Shown here: piece after piece, positions 26,105 through 34,298 of the stretch
Position numbering within the stretch: the stretch's first letter is position 1
Layout of the letters: each line of letters begins with the position of its first letter
Assembly (NCBI RefSeq): GCF_044464525.1
Contig: NZ_JBIQLE010000011.1
Location: 48,070-112,069, forward strand
Source of the DNA: Pusillimonas sp044464525
GTDB taxonomy: Bacteria > Pseudomonadota > Gammaproteobacteria > Burkholderiales > Burkholderiaceae_B
Length of the DNA: 64,000 nt
Direction: 5' to 3'
Notes under the pieces: generated by a model
What the model was told of the DNA's origin: nothing
Seen by the model: the letters and a program-made list of their open reading frames with translations, nothing else
Databases searched by the model: none
Made by a program: the position numbers and the translations under genes

Positions 26105-27121
26105 ATGTTGAAATTAAAAAAACTACTTCGAGCGGGCGCGGCAGTGGGGGCGCTGCTATTTGCGCAGGTTGCCAGCTCGCAAATCATTGTGATGGGCGGC
26201 AATCCGCAAGGCAGTATTTATTATCCCGTAGCCCAGGGCCTGGCAAATATAGTCAGCAAGTACTCCCCGGACACCAAGATAGACATCCTGCCGCAAAGCG
26301 GCACCGTATTCATCCCGATGTTCGTGACGGGCGAAGTGGACCTGGGCATTGTCAATCCCATCGAAGCCAGGTTCGCCCTGACGGCCGAAGCGCCTTTCGA
26401 TAAAGGGAATCAAGGCAAGGGGTACGCCATGTGGACGGTAATGCAAGGCTCGCCGATTCGAGTGGCGCTGATTACCTCCAGTGACTCCGGAATCATGAAA
26501 ATCGAAGACTTGAAAGGCAAGCGCGTCGTTGCCAACTATGGAGCCTATAAGGGCGCGAGCATCAGTGTCGAGTCGGCCTTGGCGAATGCAGGCCTGTCTT
26601 TAGACGACGTAAGGGTGGTCAACGTGTCCAGCTATCCAGAAGGCGTGAGGGCGGTGCTGGAAGGCAGGGCGGATGCGGCTATCGGTTCCATAGGTAGCGG
26701 CATCGTGCAAGAGCTTGACGCCAGTAAGGGGGCGCGGTTTCTTAGCGTGGACCCGTCCGGCGACGCCATGAAGCGGACTACGGCGGTGAGCCAAGCGTGG
26801 TTCTCAATGCCGATGAAAGCGGGAGAGACTGCTGGTGTAAAGGAAGACATCAATGTGCTTGCTTACAACATGACGGTAATGTCGCGGTTCGATTTGAGCG
26901 ATGAGCTGGTGACGAAGTTCATAGATGCGGTCTGGGAGCATGAAGATGAATTGACGAGCACCAGCAGGTTGCTGGCAACTTGGACCAAAGACCGTTTCGT
27001 CACGCCCCAAGCAACGGTTCCCTATCACCCGGCCGCGGTGGAGTACTACAAAGACAAAGGCGTGTGGACCGCCGAAATGGATGAAATCCAAGAGGTGCTT
27101 TTAAAAGACCTGCCGAGCTAG
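26105..27121 (+). CDS. TAXI-family TRAP solute-binding protein
   Basis: 338 residues. It has a Sec signal peptide (positively charged start, hydrophobic core, cleavage near residue 26 after VASSQ), then the TAXI-family opening MGGNPQGSIYYPVAQGLANI. DLGIVNP and LKGKRVVANYGAYKG blocks follow. AGGAG stands 6 nt before the ATG at 26105. It is the periplasmic receptor for the permease encoded just upstream. Confidence 0.92.
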   Translation: MLKLKKLLRAGAAVGALLFAQVASSQIIVMGGNPQGSIYYPVAQGLANIVSKYSPDTKIDILPQSGTVFIPMFVTGEVDLGIVNPIEARFALTAEAPFDKGNQGKGYAMWTVMQGSPIRVALITSSDSGIMKIEDLKGKRVVANYGAYKGASISVESALANAGLSLDDVRVVNVSSYPEGVRAVLEGRADAAIGSIGSGIVQELDASKGARFLSVDPSGDAMKRTTAVSQAWFSMPMKAGETAGVKEDINVLAYNMTVMSRFDLSDELVTKFIDAVWEHEDELTSTSRLLATWTKDRFVTPQATVPYHPAAVEYYKDKGVWTAEMDEIQEVLLKDLPS

Positions 27122-27195
27122 GCGGTGGTGGCAAGGCCGGAATTCAAGGACGGCCTTTCCCCTTTCTTTTGAGCAGGTTCATGGAGCGGTATGAA

Positions 27196-27810
27196 ATGAT
27201 TGTCGAGTTATGCAGAGATTTGGTAAAGCCTCGTCAGGTGCCTGCGCTTGAAGAGCGTGTCAGGGCACGCGTTGATGACCGGTGCCGCTTGTCGCCATTA
27301 GTGGGTTTCTGGCAAACAGAGCTCGGTACGGTCGATCAGGTGGTCCATGCATGGTCATATCGAGACAGTGGGCACCGCGATGAAGTTAGAGCGGAAGCAG
27401 GCGAAACGCCCGGAGATGCGTCGTATCTGGATGACTTACTACTCAGCAGAGACACTATGTTGATCCAGCTTGCATCCTTCAGTCCACCGCTTCAACCTGG
27501 CCGCAAGGGCCCGGTTTACGAGCTAAGAATCTATAGCTACGAGCCGGGTTGCATGTCCATGGTCACGAGCCGTTGGGAAGAAAAAATCGCCCAGAGAAAT
27601 AAGTTGTCGCCGTTGATCTTGTGCGGACACTCGCTCACGGGACGCTTGAATCAATGGGTGCATATCTGGGCTTATGACGATCTGATGCAACGTCAAGAAA
27701 TCAGAAGTGAGGCGCGGCGGCTGGGAGTTTGGCCGCCGGATGCAAGGGCCGGGCTGATTACCCAAGAAAGCTCAATTTTGCTTCCACTGGCGTTCTCACC
27801 GTTGTCTTGA
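27196..27810 (+). CDS. NIPSNAP-family protein with two ferredoxin-like domains
   Basis: About 204 residues containing two similar halves, each with the NIPSNAP pattern. The second reads YELRIYSYEPGCMSMVTSRWEEKI and QWVHIWAYDDLMQRQEIRSEA; the first has MIVELCRDL, VDQVVHAWSYRDSGHRDEVR. The start at 27196 has GGAG 9 nt upstream; in-frame starts at 27169 and 27181 are alternatives. NIPSNAP proteins are dimeric alpha-beta barrels often found in catabolic operons, with poorly defined roles. It lies between the TRAP genes and the amidase. Confidence 0.78.
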   Translation: MIVELCRDLVKPRQVPALEERVRARVDDRCRLSPLVGFWQTELGTVDQVVHAWSYRDSGHRDEVRAEAGETPGDASYLDDLLLSRDTMLIQLASFSPPLQPGRKGPVYELRIYSYEPGCMSMVTSRWEEKIAQRNKLSPLILCGHSLTGRLNQWVHIWAYDDLMQRQEIRSEARRLGVWPPDARAGLITQESSILLPLAFSPLS

Positions 27811-27829
27811 ACACCGAAAAATACTTTAT

Positions 27830-29314
27830 ATGTCAAACAGTTTAATCTACCTGACGGCGACCGAAGTCGCCCAGAAGCTCAAGCGCAAGGAAATCAGTCC
27901 TTTGGATTTGATTGATGCAGTTGAAAAGCGGGTTGCCGAGGTTGATCCGGTTTTAAATGCATTGCCGACGCTTTGTCTTGATCGAGCCAGAGAACACGCA
28001 AAACGTCTGATGGCGGCTAAAGACGCGCGACGCGAACACGAGGCCGGTTGGCTATGGGGCATCCCGATCGCCATCAAGGACACTGTGGATGTACAGGACG
28101 TTCGTACCACGTATGGATCCCCTCTTTTTGCAACGCATGTACCAAAGCAATCTCATGCGCTTGTGCAGAGAATCGAGGGCAAGGGCGGCATTGTCATTGC
28201 AAAATCCAATACGCCTGAATTCGGAGCGGGGGGTACGACATTCAACGAGGTGTTCGGACGGACAGTCAACCCTTGGAATACCGCGCTCACTTGCGGCGGC
28301 TCGACCGGAGGCGGCGCGGCGGCCTTGGCAAGCGGCCAAGTCTGGCTGGCGCACGGAACCGACCATGGGGGAAGCCTGCGCAGGCCGGCCAGTTATTGCG
28401 GCGTAGTAGGTATCCGCTGCTCGCCCGGGCGGGTAACGCGGGGGGCGGGCTCGGATCTCTGGTCCCCCTTGGTGGTGCAAGGGCCCATGGCAAGAAACGT
28501 ACCCGATTTAGCTTTGTTCCTGGATGCGATGGTCGGGGAGTGCATTCATGACCCCTTGGCAAGACCTGCGCCTTCGACTTCTTTTGTCGAGGCGTTGGAG
28601 CGACCGCGAGTGCCCAAGCGCATTGCTTTCACCCCGGATTTTGGAGGCAAGGTCAGAGTCGACCGTGAAACACGGGAAATCTGTGCAAGGGCGGTAAGAC
28701 GGTTTGAGGATTTGGGGGCAGAGGTAGTAGAGGACTGTCCAGATATCGGTAATGCGGCCGAGGTATTCCAGATTTTGCGGGCCCATCATATGTTGGTTGG
28801 ACGTGAATGGCTGCTCAAGCAGCCAGCCGGCAAGGTGAAGCCTGATTTGCTGCGTAATATTGAACGCGGCCAGGGGCAAAGTGTTCTTGAACTGGCCTGG
28901 GCCGAACGTGAGCGTGCGTTGCTATACCAAAGGATCACGCAGTTTATGGAGACCTATGATCTTTTGATCAGTCCGGCTGCGGCAACGCCACCGTTTGACG
29001 CGGCGTTACGCTACCCCCAATACGTGGATGGCATGCCGGTAGAGCATTACACCGCCGCCTCTTTGATTAACTCGTTGGTGACGTTGATGAGTAATCCGGC
29101 CATTGCCCTGCCATGCGGGCTCGACGAGTTTTCACGGCCGATAGGCTTGCAGCTAATCGGAAAAATGCATGGCGAAACCGAGCTGCTGCAAGCGGCTGCC
29201 CTGTTCGAGGAATCGGTCGGACTCAGTCAGAGGGTGCCCTTGAATCCCATTCAGGGCCAGGTGCCGCCTGCAAACCTACGAGATGCGCAATCAGGCGTCT
29301 CTCGAAACGCGTGA
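27830..29314 (+). CDS. Amidase signature family hydrolase
   Basis: 494 residues with the full Ser-cisSer-Lys triad of the amidase signature family: Lys83 in AIKD, Ser158 in CGGSTGGG and nucleophile Ser182 in GTDHGGSLR. It would hydrolyse a carboxamide or carbamoyl bond. Its place in an import operon beside ring-cleavage genes suggests it acts early on an imported amide (inference). The substrate cannot be read from the sequence. It starts 19 nt after the NIPSNAP gene, and its stop overlaps a possible GTG start of the next gene. Confidence 0.9.
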   Translation: MSNSLIYLTATEVAQKLKRKEISPLDLIDAVEKRVAEVDPVLNALPTLCLDRAREHAKRLMAAKDARREHEAGWLWGIPIAIKDTVDVQDVRTTYGSPLFATHVPKQSHALVQRIEGKGGIVIAKSNTPEFGAGGTTFNEVFGRTVNPWNTALTCGGSTGGGAAALASGQVWLAHGTDHGGSLRRPASYCGVVGIRCSPGRVTRGAGSDLWSPLVVQGPMARNVPDLALFLDAMVGECIHDPLARPAPSTSFVEALERPRVPKRIAFTPDFGGKVRVDRETREICARAVRRFEDLGAEVVEDCPDIGNAAEVFQILRAHHMLVGREWLLKQPAGKVKPDLLRNIERGQGQSVLELAWAERERALLYQRITQFMETYDLLISPAAATPPFDAALRYPQYVDGMPVEHYTAASLINSLVTLMSNPAIALPCGLDEFSRPIGLQLIGKMHGETELLQAAALFEESVGLSQRVPLNPIQGQVPPANLRDAQSGVSRNA

Positions 29315-29334
29315 TCGATGGCGAGGCGCAATCC

Positions 29335-29958
29335 ATGAAAACACCTCCTGGGCTCTTGTTGGTCACCATGGAGCCGCCCCCTGCGATGGAAGAAGAGTTC
29401 AATGCCTGGTATGACTCCGAACACATGCCCGAGCGGGCTGAGCTGCCGGGCATATTACGCACGCAGCGCATGGTGTGTACTACGGGATGGCCGAAGTACG
29501 CGGCAATCTACGATTTGGAATCAACGGACGTCATGGAGAGTGCGCCGTACCAGCGCATCTCGGGCAAGAATTTTTCGCCCTGGTCAAAAAGAATCGGGGG
29601 GAAGGTAAGCGGGCAGTGGCGGTTCGTCGGCAGGCTGATAGGAGACGAGCCCTGTATCACAGGCCAAAACGGTGTGCCGGGGTCTTTTTTCTTGATGCGG
29701 TGGCGTGATGCTTCGGCGCAGTGGGAAACGACCATTCTTGATGGGGTGCACGCCAACTTCGGCGATAAGTCGTCGGTGCTGCAAACACGGGTATTTATGG
29801 GTGAGGGCGCTCAGGGGATCGAGTTTTGTGCGCTCATAGAGGCCAGTCTGCCGCTTGCGCCACAAGATATTGATGTAGAGACGTTCGGCCCGAGTGCTCG
29901 GGGTATTGATTGGGTCAATGCATACGTTCCCTATTGGCGTCGTTTATCGTCAGCGTGA
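29335..29958 (+). CDS. Small dimeric alpha-beta barrel protein, unknown function
   Basis: 207 residues from ATG 29335. An in-frame GTG at 29311 overlaps the amidase stop as GTGA and is an equally possible start. The N-terminal part (LLLVTMEPPPAMEEEFNAWYDSEHMPERAELPGILRTQRM) resembles EthD-like/dimeric-barrel proteins with the WYDxEHxPER pattern. A second barrel half follows. Such proteins occur as accessory or isomerase-like factors in catabolic clusters. I do not recognise a precise family. It is the last gene before the gntR promoter. Confidence 0.7.
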   Translation: MKTPPGLLLVTMEPPPAMEEEFNAWYDSEHMPERAELPGILRTQRMVCTTGWPKYAAIYDLESTDVMESAPYQRISGKNFSPWSKRIGGKVSGQWRFVGRLIGDEPCITGQNGVPGSFFLMRWRDASAQWETTILDGVHANFGDKSSVLQTRVFMGEGAQGIEFCALIEASLPLAPQDIDVETFGPSARGIDWVNAYVPYWRRLSSA

Positions 29959-29984
29959 GCAAAAATGGAAACGCTAAATTGTAT

Positions 29985-29998
29985 GATTGTCAACAATC
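29985..29998. promoter_or_regulatory. GntR-type operator upstream of the gntR gene
   Basis: GATTGTCAACAATC is a palindrome with 6-bp arms and a 2-bp centre. It shares the ATTGT-N2-ACAAT core with the two operators in the porin/TRAP region. It lies 83 nt before the regulator's ATG, with AT-rich sequence (GATATACTGGAATTT) following. This fits autoregulation by the GntR protein. Confidence 0.7.
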
Positions 29999-30080
29999 TG
30001 TGATATACTGGAATTTAAATTGAGTGCGCGGCTTTTCGTGCTTTGTTATTAGTCCAAGCCTGGCTTAGTGAGTAAATAAA

Positions 30081-30776
30081 ATGAGTAGAAACTTAGAAAC
30101 CATCGACGTCATAAGGTCAAAGTCACTGGCCCAGGCTGCTCAAGAGGCCATTTTTAATTTGATAATGAGCGGCGTGTTAGAACCCGGCGAAAAGCTTTCT
30201 GAAGCCAGTCTGTCAGAACGCCTCGGCGTTAGCCGCGGGCCAATCCGGGAAGCGTTCAGATCGCTTGAAGCAATGGGCTTGGTCCAGTTTTCGAAAAACC
30301 GAGGGGTCTTCGTCAAGGATATAACCCTTGAAGAAATACAGGAGCTCTATCAGGTCAGAATAGGCTTGGATGCCATGGTGGGGGAAATCTTGGCGCCGGT
30401 AATAACAGACGAGCAAATAACCGCGCTGCGAGAGATGGCCGACCAAATGGAAATGGCACTCACAGAAAACAAGTTAACAAAATATTTTTTGATGAACGTG
30501 GACTTTCATAAAAAGATCGTTTCCTTCACGCAAAATAAAAAACTGATAGATATTTACGAAAGAGTCGTCAACGAAATGCTTTTGATGCGTCGCCGAAGCG
30601 TCATCGAAAGCGGTGGCGGAGCAATGTCGAATCAAGAACACAAAGAAATAGTGGATGCGCTGGCGACTCGCGATGGCAAAGTCGCTGCGGAAGCACTTGC
30701 AAAACATGGTACCGAAGGCAAAGGCCGGTTGCTGGAAACGTTGGTAAAGATCGACTCAGAAAAGTATGGGTCCTGA
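30081..30776 (+). CDS. GntR-family regulator, FadR subfamily (FCD domain)
   Basis: 231 residues. The N-terminal winged helix spans about 15-80 (LSEASLSERLGVSRGPIREAFRSLEAMGLVQ, NRGVFVKDI). An all-helical FCD effector domain follows, with metal/ligand-type Asp and His residues (VDFHKKIV, NQEHKEIVDAL). The gene is notably richer in AT than its housekeeping neighbours. Matching palindromes upstream of it and in the porin/TRAP promoters make it the likely local repressor, released by a pathway intermediate. Confidence 0.9.
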   Translation: MSRNLETIDVIRSKSLAQAAQEAIFNLIMSGVLEPGEKLSEASLSERLGVSRGPIREAFRSLEAMGLVQFSKNRGVFVKDITLEEIQELYQVRIGLDAMVGEILAPVITDEQITALREMADQMEMALTENKLTKYFLMNVDFHKKIVSFTQNKKLIDIYERVVNEMLLMRRRSVIESGGGAMSNQEHKEIVDALATRDGKVAAEALAKHGTEGKGRLLETLVKIDSEKYGS

Positions 30777-30822
30777 CACGGGTCAGGGTGGATTCAAAGC
30801 TATTAGAAAAGGAGATGCAACA

Positions 30823-31491
30823 ATGAGCTTGCTAAAGTTTATGGGCTTGGACGGCAAGGAAATTACCGCTTATGAAGCAACACCAAAAGGTGAGGCCATA
30901 GGTAACATTATTTTGCTGCAAGAGCTGTTTGGCATAAATAGCCACATTCGTAGCGTTGCGGACGATTATGCCAGTCAAGGCTATCACGTGATCGCTCCCG
31001 CGTTCTTTGATCATGTCCAGCAGGGCATCGAGATGGGATACGCCCAAGAAGACGTCAAAAAAGGCCTGGAATTGCGTGACCAGCTTCCGTGGGATTTGGT
31101 CCTCAAGGACGTTGAGTCGGTGTGCGGGCTTTTTAAAAACGATAAAAAAATAGCACTCTTGGGCTATTGCTGGGGAGGCTTATTGGCGTGGGTTGGCAGC
31201 GCCCGATTAAACGGCCTGACGGCAGTCGTTTCTTATTATGGCGGCGGCATTGGCAATTATGCAGAAGAGCAGCCCAAGTGCCCGGTTATGTGCCACTTTG
31301 GCGAAACGGATAAATTGGTGCCGCCTGCCGCTATCGAAAAAATAAAGAGCAATCATCCTGAAACGGTGGAGGTGCATGTCTACCAGGCCGGGCATGGATT
31401 CAATTGTGATCAGCGCGGAAGCTTTCACGCTGAAAGCGCGAAATTGGCGCGCGAGCGCACATTGGCTTTTTTGAAAGAGAAACTTGCTTGA
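30823..31491 (+). CDS. Dienelactone hydrolase family protein
   Basis: 222 residues. The DLH triad is visible: Cys in GYCWGG, Asp in ETDK and His in AGHGF. GGAGAT stands about 7 nt before ATG 30823. DLH enzymes open dienelactones to maleylacetate in aromatic degradation; some family members act on other esters. It is 46 nt after gntR and upstream of the MmgE/PrpD and bicupin genes. It could act on a lactone formed after ring cleavage (inference). Confidence 0.88.
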   Translation: MSLLKFMGLDGKEITAYEATPKGEAIGNIILLQELFGINSHIRSVADDYASQGYHVIAPAFFDHVQQGIEMGYAQEDVKKGLELRDQLPWDLVLKDVESVCGLFKNDKKIALLGYCWGGLLAWVGSARLNGLTAVVSYYGGGIGNYAEEQPKCPVMCHFGETDKLVPPAAIEKIKSNHPETVEVHVYQAGHGFNCDQRGSFHAESAKLARERTLAFLKEKLA

Positions 31492-31614
31492 AGAGTTATT
31501 CAAGAGGTTTCAGGTGATGAGTGTTCTAACCATCAGAGCCCGCATGCGCGCCACCATTGGCGGAAGCGGGTAAAGCGTCCAAGGCATATATTGCTTATCA
31601 GGAAATGAAATACA

Positions 31615-32982
31615 GTGGCTACCAATAATATTACTTATACACTTGCAGACTGGGCGGTGAGCTTAAAAGGGGCAGATATACCGCAGCCCACGAGGTACGA
31701 GGGTACCCGCTCATTAGTCAACTGGATTGGCTGCGCGATAGGGGGCAGCCAGCATGATGCCGTCATGCGCGCTCTTGCGGCTGTGACGCAATTCAGCGGC
31801 CCCCGTCAAGCAACGGTGCTGGGGCGCCCAGAAATGCTGGACGAGCTGTATAGCGCGTTGCTTAACGGTATTTCCTCCCATGTGCTGGACTACGACGACA
31901 CCCACCTGCAGACAATCATTCACCCCGCCGGCCCGGTTGCGGCAGCATTGATCCCGTTCGCCGAAACCAGAAATATCAGCGGCAGCGACCTGCTGACAGC
32001 CTTTATCGTAGGGATGGAGGTCGAGTGCCGCATCGGTAATTGTGTTTATCCAGATCATTATGACCGCGGTTGGCATATTACTGCTACAGCAGGTGTATTC
32101 GGTGCAGCGGCTGCGGTGGGCCGGCTGCTGGGGTTGAATCCCCGCGAAATGAGTTGGGCCTTTGGGTTGGCGGCCACTCAATCGTCCGGCCTGCGCGAGA
32201 TGTTTGGCACCATGACAAAAAGCTTCCATCCCGGCCGAGCGGCCCAAAGCGGAATGCTGGCTGCCATCTTGGCAAAGGCGGGTTTCGACAGCTCGGAGCG
32301 CGCAATCGAGGCGCCACGAGGTTTCGCGAACGTGATGTCGACCAAGCAGGATTATTCTCGCATAGTCGATGGGCTGGGTATTGAATGGGAAGCCGCGACC
32401 AATACATATAAACCTTTTGCCTGCGGCATTGTTTTACACCCCGCGATCGATGCTTGCAGCCAGATTCGCGAAGACTTGAATAATAAGCCCTTGGCTGTTC
32501 AAAAGATTGAGCTACGTGTTAATCCGTTGGTGCTCGAATTGACGGGTATTCGTAATCCAACAACGGGGCTCGAGGGTAAGTTCAGCGTTTACCACGCGGT
32601 TGCCTATGCCCTGATTTACGGAGGCGGCTCGCCCGAGGCCTTCACTGATAAAGCGGTTAATGATCCGAGTGTCGTTGCGCTGCGCGACCGCGTTACCGCC
32701 AGTGTCGATCCGGCAATTCACGAAGCTTCAGTCAAGGTTCTGGTGCACCTGGAAAACGGCGGCGTTGTGAAAAAAGATATTGAGCATGCCATCGGCAGTT
32801 TGGAAAGGCCGCTTTCAGATGAACAAATCAACGATAAGTTTTTACGCCAATCTTCAGAGATTCTAGGCCAAAACAGGGCTGAAGAAGCACTCAAGCTTGC
32901 CTGGGCTGTCGAGGAGCTGGACGCAGCCGGAAAGATGATTGCTCAGGCGTGCAGTCCCATACGAGACGTGGCAACTATGTAA
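31615..32982 (+). CDS. MmgE/PrpD family protein
   Basis: 455 residues with the MmgE/PrpD layout: an N-terminal all-helical domain (DWIGCA-like WIGCAIGGS, HVLDYDDTHLQTIIHPAGPVAAAL, MEVECRIG), a KSFHPGRAAQSGMLA block, and a C-terminal domain (EGKFSVYHAVAYALIYG). Known members dehydrate 2-methylcitrate or isomerise/decarboxylate tricarboxylic acids; many are uncharacterised. The start is a GTG with AGGA 11 nt upstream. In this operon a hydratase or dehydratase role on the ring-cleavage product is plausible but unproven. Confidence 0.85.
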   Translation: MATNNITYTLADWAVSLKGADIPQPTRYEGTRSLVNWIGCAIGGSQHDAVMRALAAVTQFSGPRQATVLGRPEMLDELYSALLNGISSHVLDYDDTHLQTIIHPAGPVAAALIPFAETRNISGSDLLTAFIVGMEVECRIGNCVYPDHYDRGWHITATAGVFGAAAAVGRLLGLNPREMSWAFGLAATQSSGLREMFGTMTKSFHPGRAAQSGMLAAILAKAGFDSSERAIEAPRGFANVMSTKQDYSRIVDGLGIEWEAATNTYKPFACGIVLHPAIDACSQIREDLNNKPLAVQKIELRVNPLVLELTGIRNPTTGLEGKFSVYHAVAYALIYGGGSPEAFTDKAVNDPSVVALRDRVTASVDPAIHEASVKVLVHLENGGVVKKDIEHAIGSLERPLSDEQINDKFLRQSSEILGQNRAEEALKLAWAVEELDAAGKMIAQACSPIRDVATM

Positions 32983-33061
32983 TTATAAATGCGTAGCAGC
33001 CAATAATTTTTATAGCAGACACGCGACAAAAGTATATTCAACCAATATAGGAGGTGCCTCT

Positions 33062-34165
33062 ATGATCACAGTTGAGGAACAAACTAGGGAAGAGTTCATA
33101 ACAAAACTGATAGACAGCAATTTCACAACTTACTACGCGGCTACGCATCCCAAGCACTCAAAAAGTAACCCGGCATACAGGTTTACCAAAAGCCCTGTCA
33201 GTATTGCGATTCCTCATCAGTGGTCATATCGGGACGCACGCGAGCGTTTGATGGAGCTCAGCACTTTATTGACGCCCCAAGAAGCCGAGCGCATGAACAT
33301 CAATTTGGTGAACCCAGCGCTAAAGGATTTCATGCCTGCCGCCGCCATGCCAACGCTACGGGCTGGTATCCAGATGGTCCCGCCTGGCGCCAAGGCCGCC
33401 GCGCATAGGCATTCGGCAAATGCGTTCCGTATTGTGCTGGAAAACCCCGAGAAAGGCGCATATACGGCGGTCCAAGGAAAACGCCTTCGCATGAAACGAG
33501 GCGATTTAGTGCTGACCCCTAATTGGGCTTGGCACGAACATCATAACGAAGGCGATAAGCCCGTTATCTGGTACGACGGCCTGGACGTCATGATGCCCTA
33601 TTGGATAGGGGGTGTGTTCTTTGAAGAAATGCACAGCGTGACGGGCCACGAATTCCAGGAGCTGGATGGCGATCAAGATGATATGGCGGCCGCTGTCGGC
33701 ACGGGTGGAATGATCCAGCACAGTGCAGTGGGCGATGCCCAGCAAACCAAAAACAGCCCGCTCATGCATTATCCCTACGAGAACGCGCGCTCAGCCTTGC
33801 AGCGCCTGGAGGATCAAGGCGCTGGCAACCCTTTTGAAGGGGTGCGCCTGGAATACATCAACCCGATAAACTGTGGGCCGGTCTTTCCTTCGATGAGCGT
33901 CAGTATCCAGATGATTTCCGCAAAATCCACTGTGGAAGCCATGCACAGAACGGAAAACATCTTGTATCTCACGCTAGAGGGCTCCGTTACTTTCAATTTG
34001 CCGAATAACCAGTCATTCACGACTGAAGAAAACGATGTTGTCGCGATACCCTCTTGGGTGCCCTATTCCATTACTAACAACGAACAAGCGCCAGCGGTAT
34101 TAGCCTCTCAGTCAGACCGGCCCGTATTCAAGGCCCTGGGTTGGTACCGAGAGCAGGCAGCATAA
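33062..34165 (+). CDS. Bicupin ring-cleavage dioxygenase, gentisate 1,2-dioxygenase-like
   Basis: 367 residues with two cupin domains. The N-terminal cupin keeps the metal-binding pattern (AAHRHSANAFR and WHEHHNEG). The C-terminal cupin (AMHRTENILYLTLEGSV, IPSWVPYSITN) lacks the usual histidines. This is the layout of gentisate and salicylate 1,2-dioxygenases, which split the ring next to a carboxylate using Fe(II). AGGAGGTG lies just before ATG 33062. It is the last gene of the island. No maleylpyruvate isomerase or fumarylpyruvate hydrolase is beside it, so the substrate may differ from gentisate. Confidence 0.85.
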   Translation: MITVEEQTREEFITKLIDSNFTTYYAATHPKHSKSNPAYRFTKSPVSIAIPHQWSYRDARERLMELSTLLTPQEAERMNINLVNPALKDFMPAAAMPTLRAGIQMVPPGAKAAAHRHSANAFRIVLENPEKGAYTAVQGKRLRMKRGDLVLTPNWAWHEHHNEGDKPVIWYDGLDVMMPYWIGGVFFEEMHSVTGHEFQELDGDQDDMAAAVGTGGMIQHSAVGDAQQTKNSPLMHYPYENARSALQRLEDQGAGNPFEGVRLEYINPINCGPVFPSMSVSIQMISAKSTVEAMHRTENILYLTLEGSVTFNLPNNQSFTTEENDVVAIPSWVPYSITNNEQAPAVLASQSDRPVFKALGWYREQAA

Positions 34166-34229
34166 AAACTTAAAAACTGCGTTACATAGGTTTGGCGCAT
34201 TTTTATTAGGTCTGGAACGCGGCTAATCA

Positions 34230-34264
34230 AAGACGGCTCAATCGATCTCGGATTGAGCCGTCTT
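34230..34264. terminator. Bidirectional hairpin between the dioxygenase and glcB
   Basis: A perfect 14-bp stem pairs AAGACGGCTCAATC (34230-34243) with GATTGAGCCGTCTT (34251-34264), with a 7-nt loop. It lies between convergent genes. T-tracts are short on both sides, but the stem is strong and the position fits termination for both transcripts. Confidence 0.7.
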
Positions 34265-34298
34265 GAATTGCGTGCGAAGGCTCGTGGACAGAATAACG

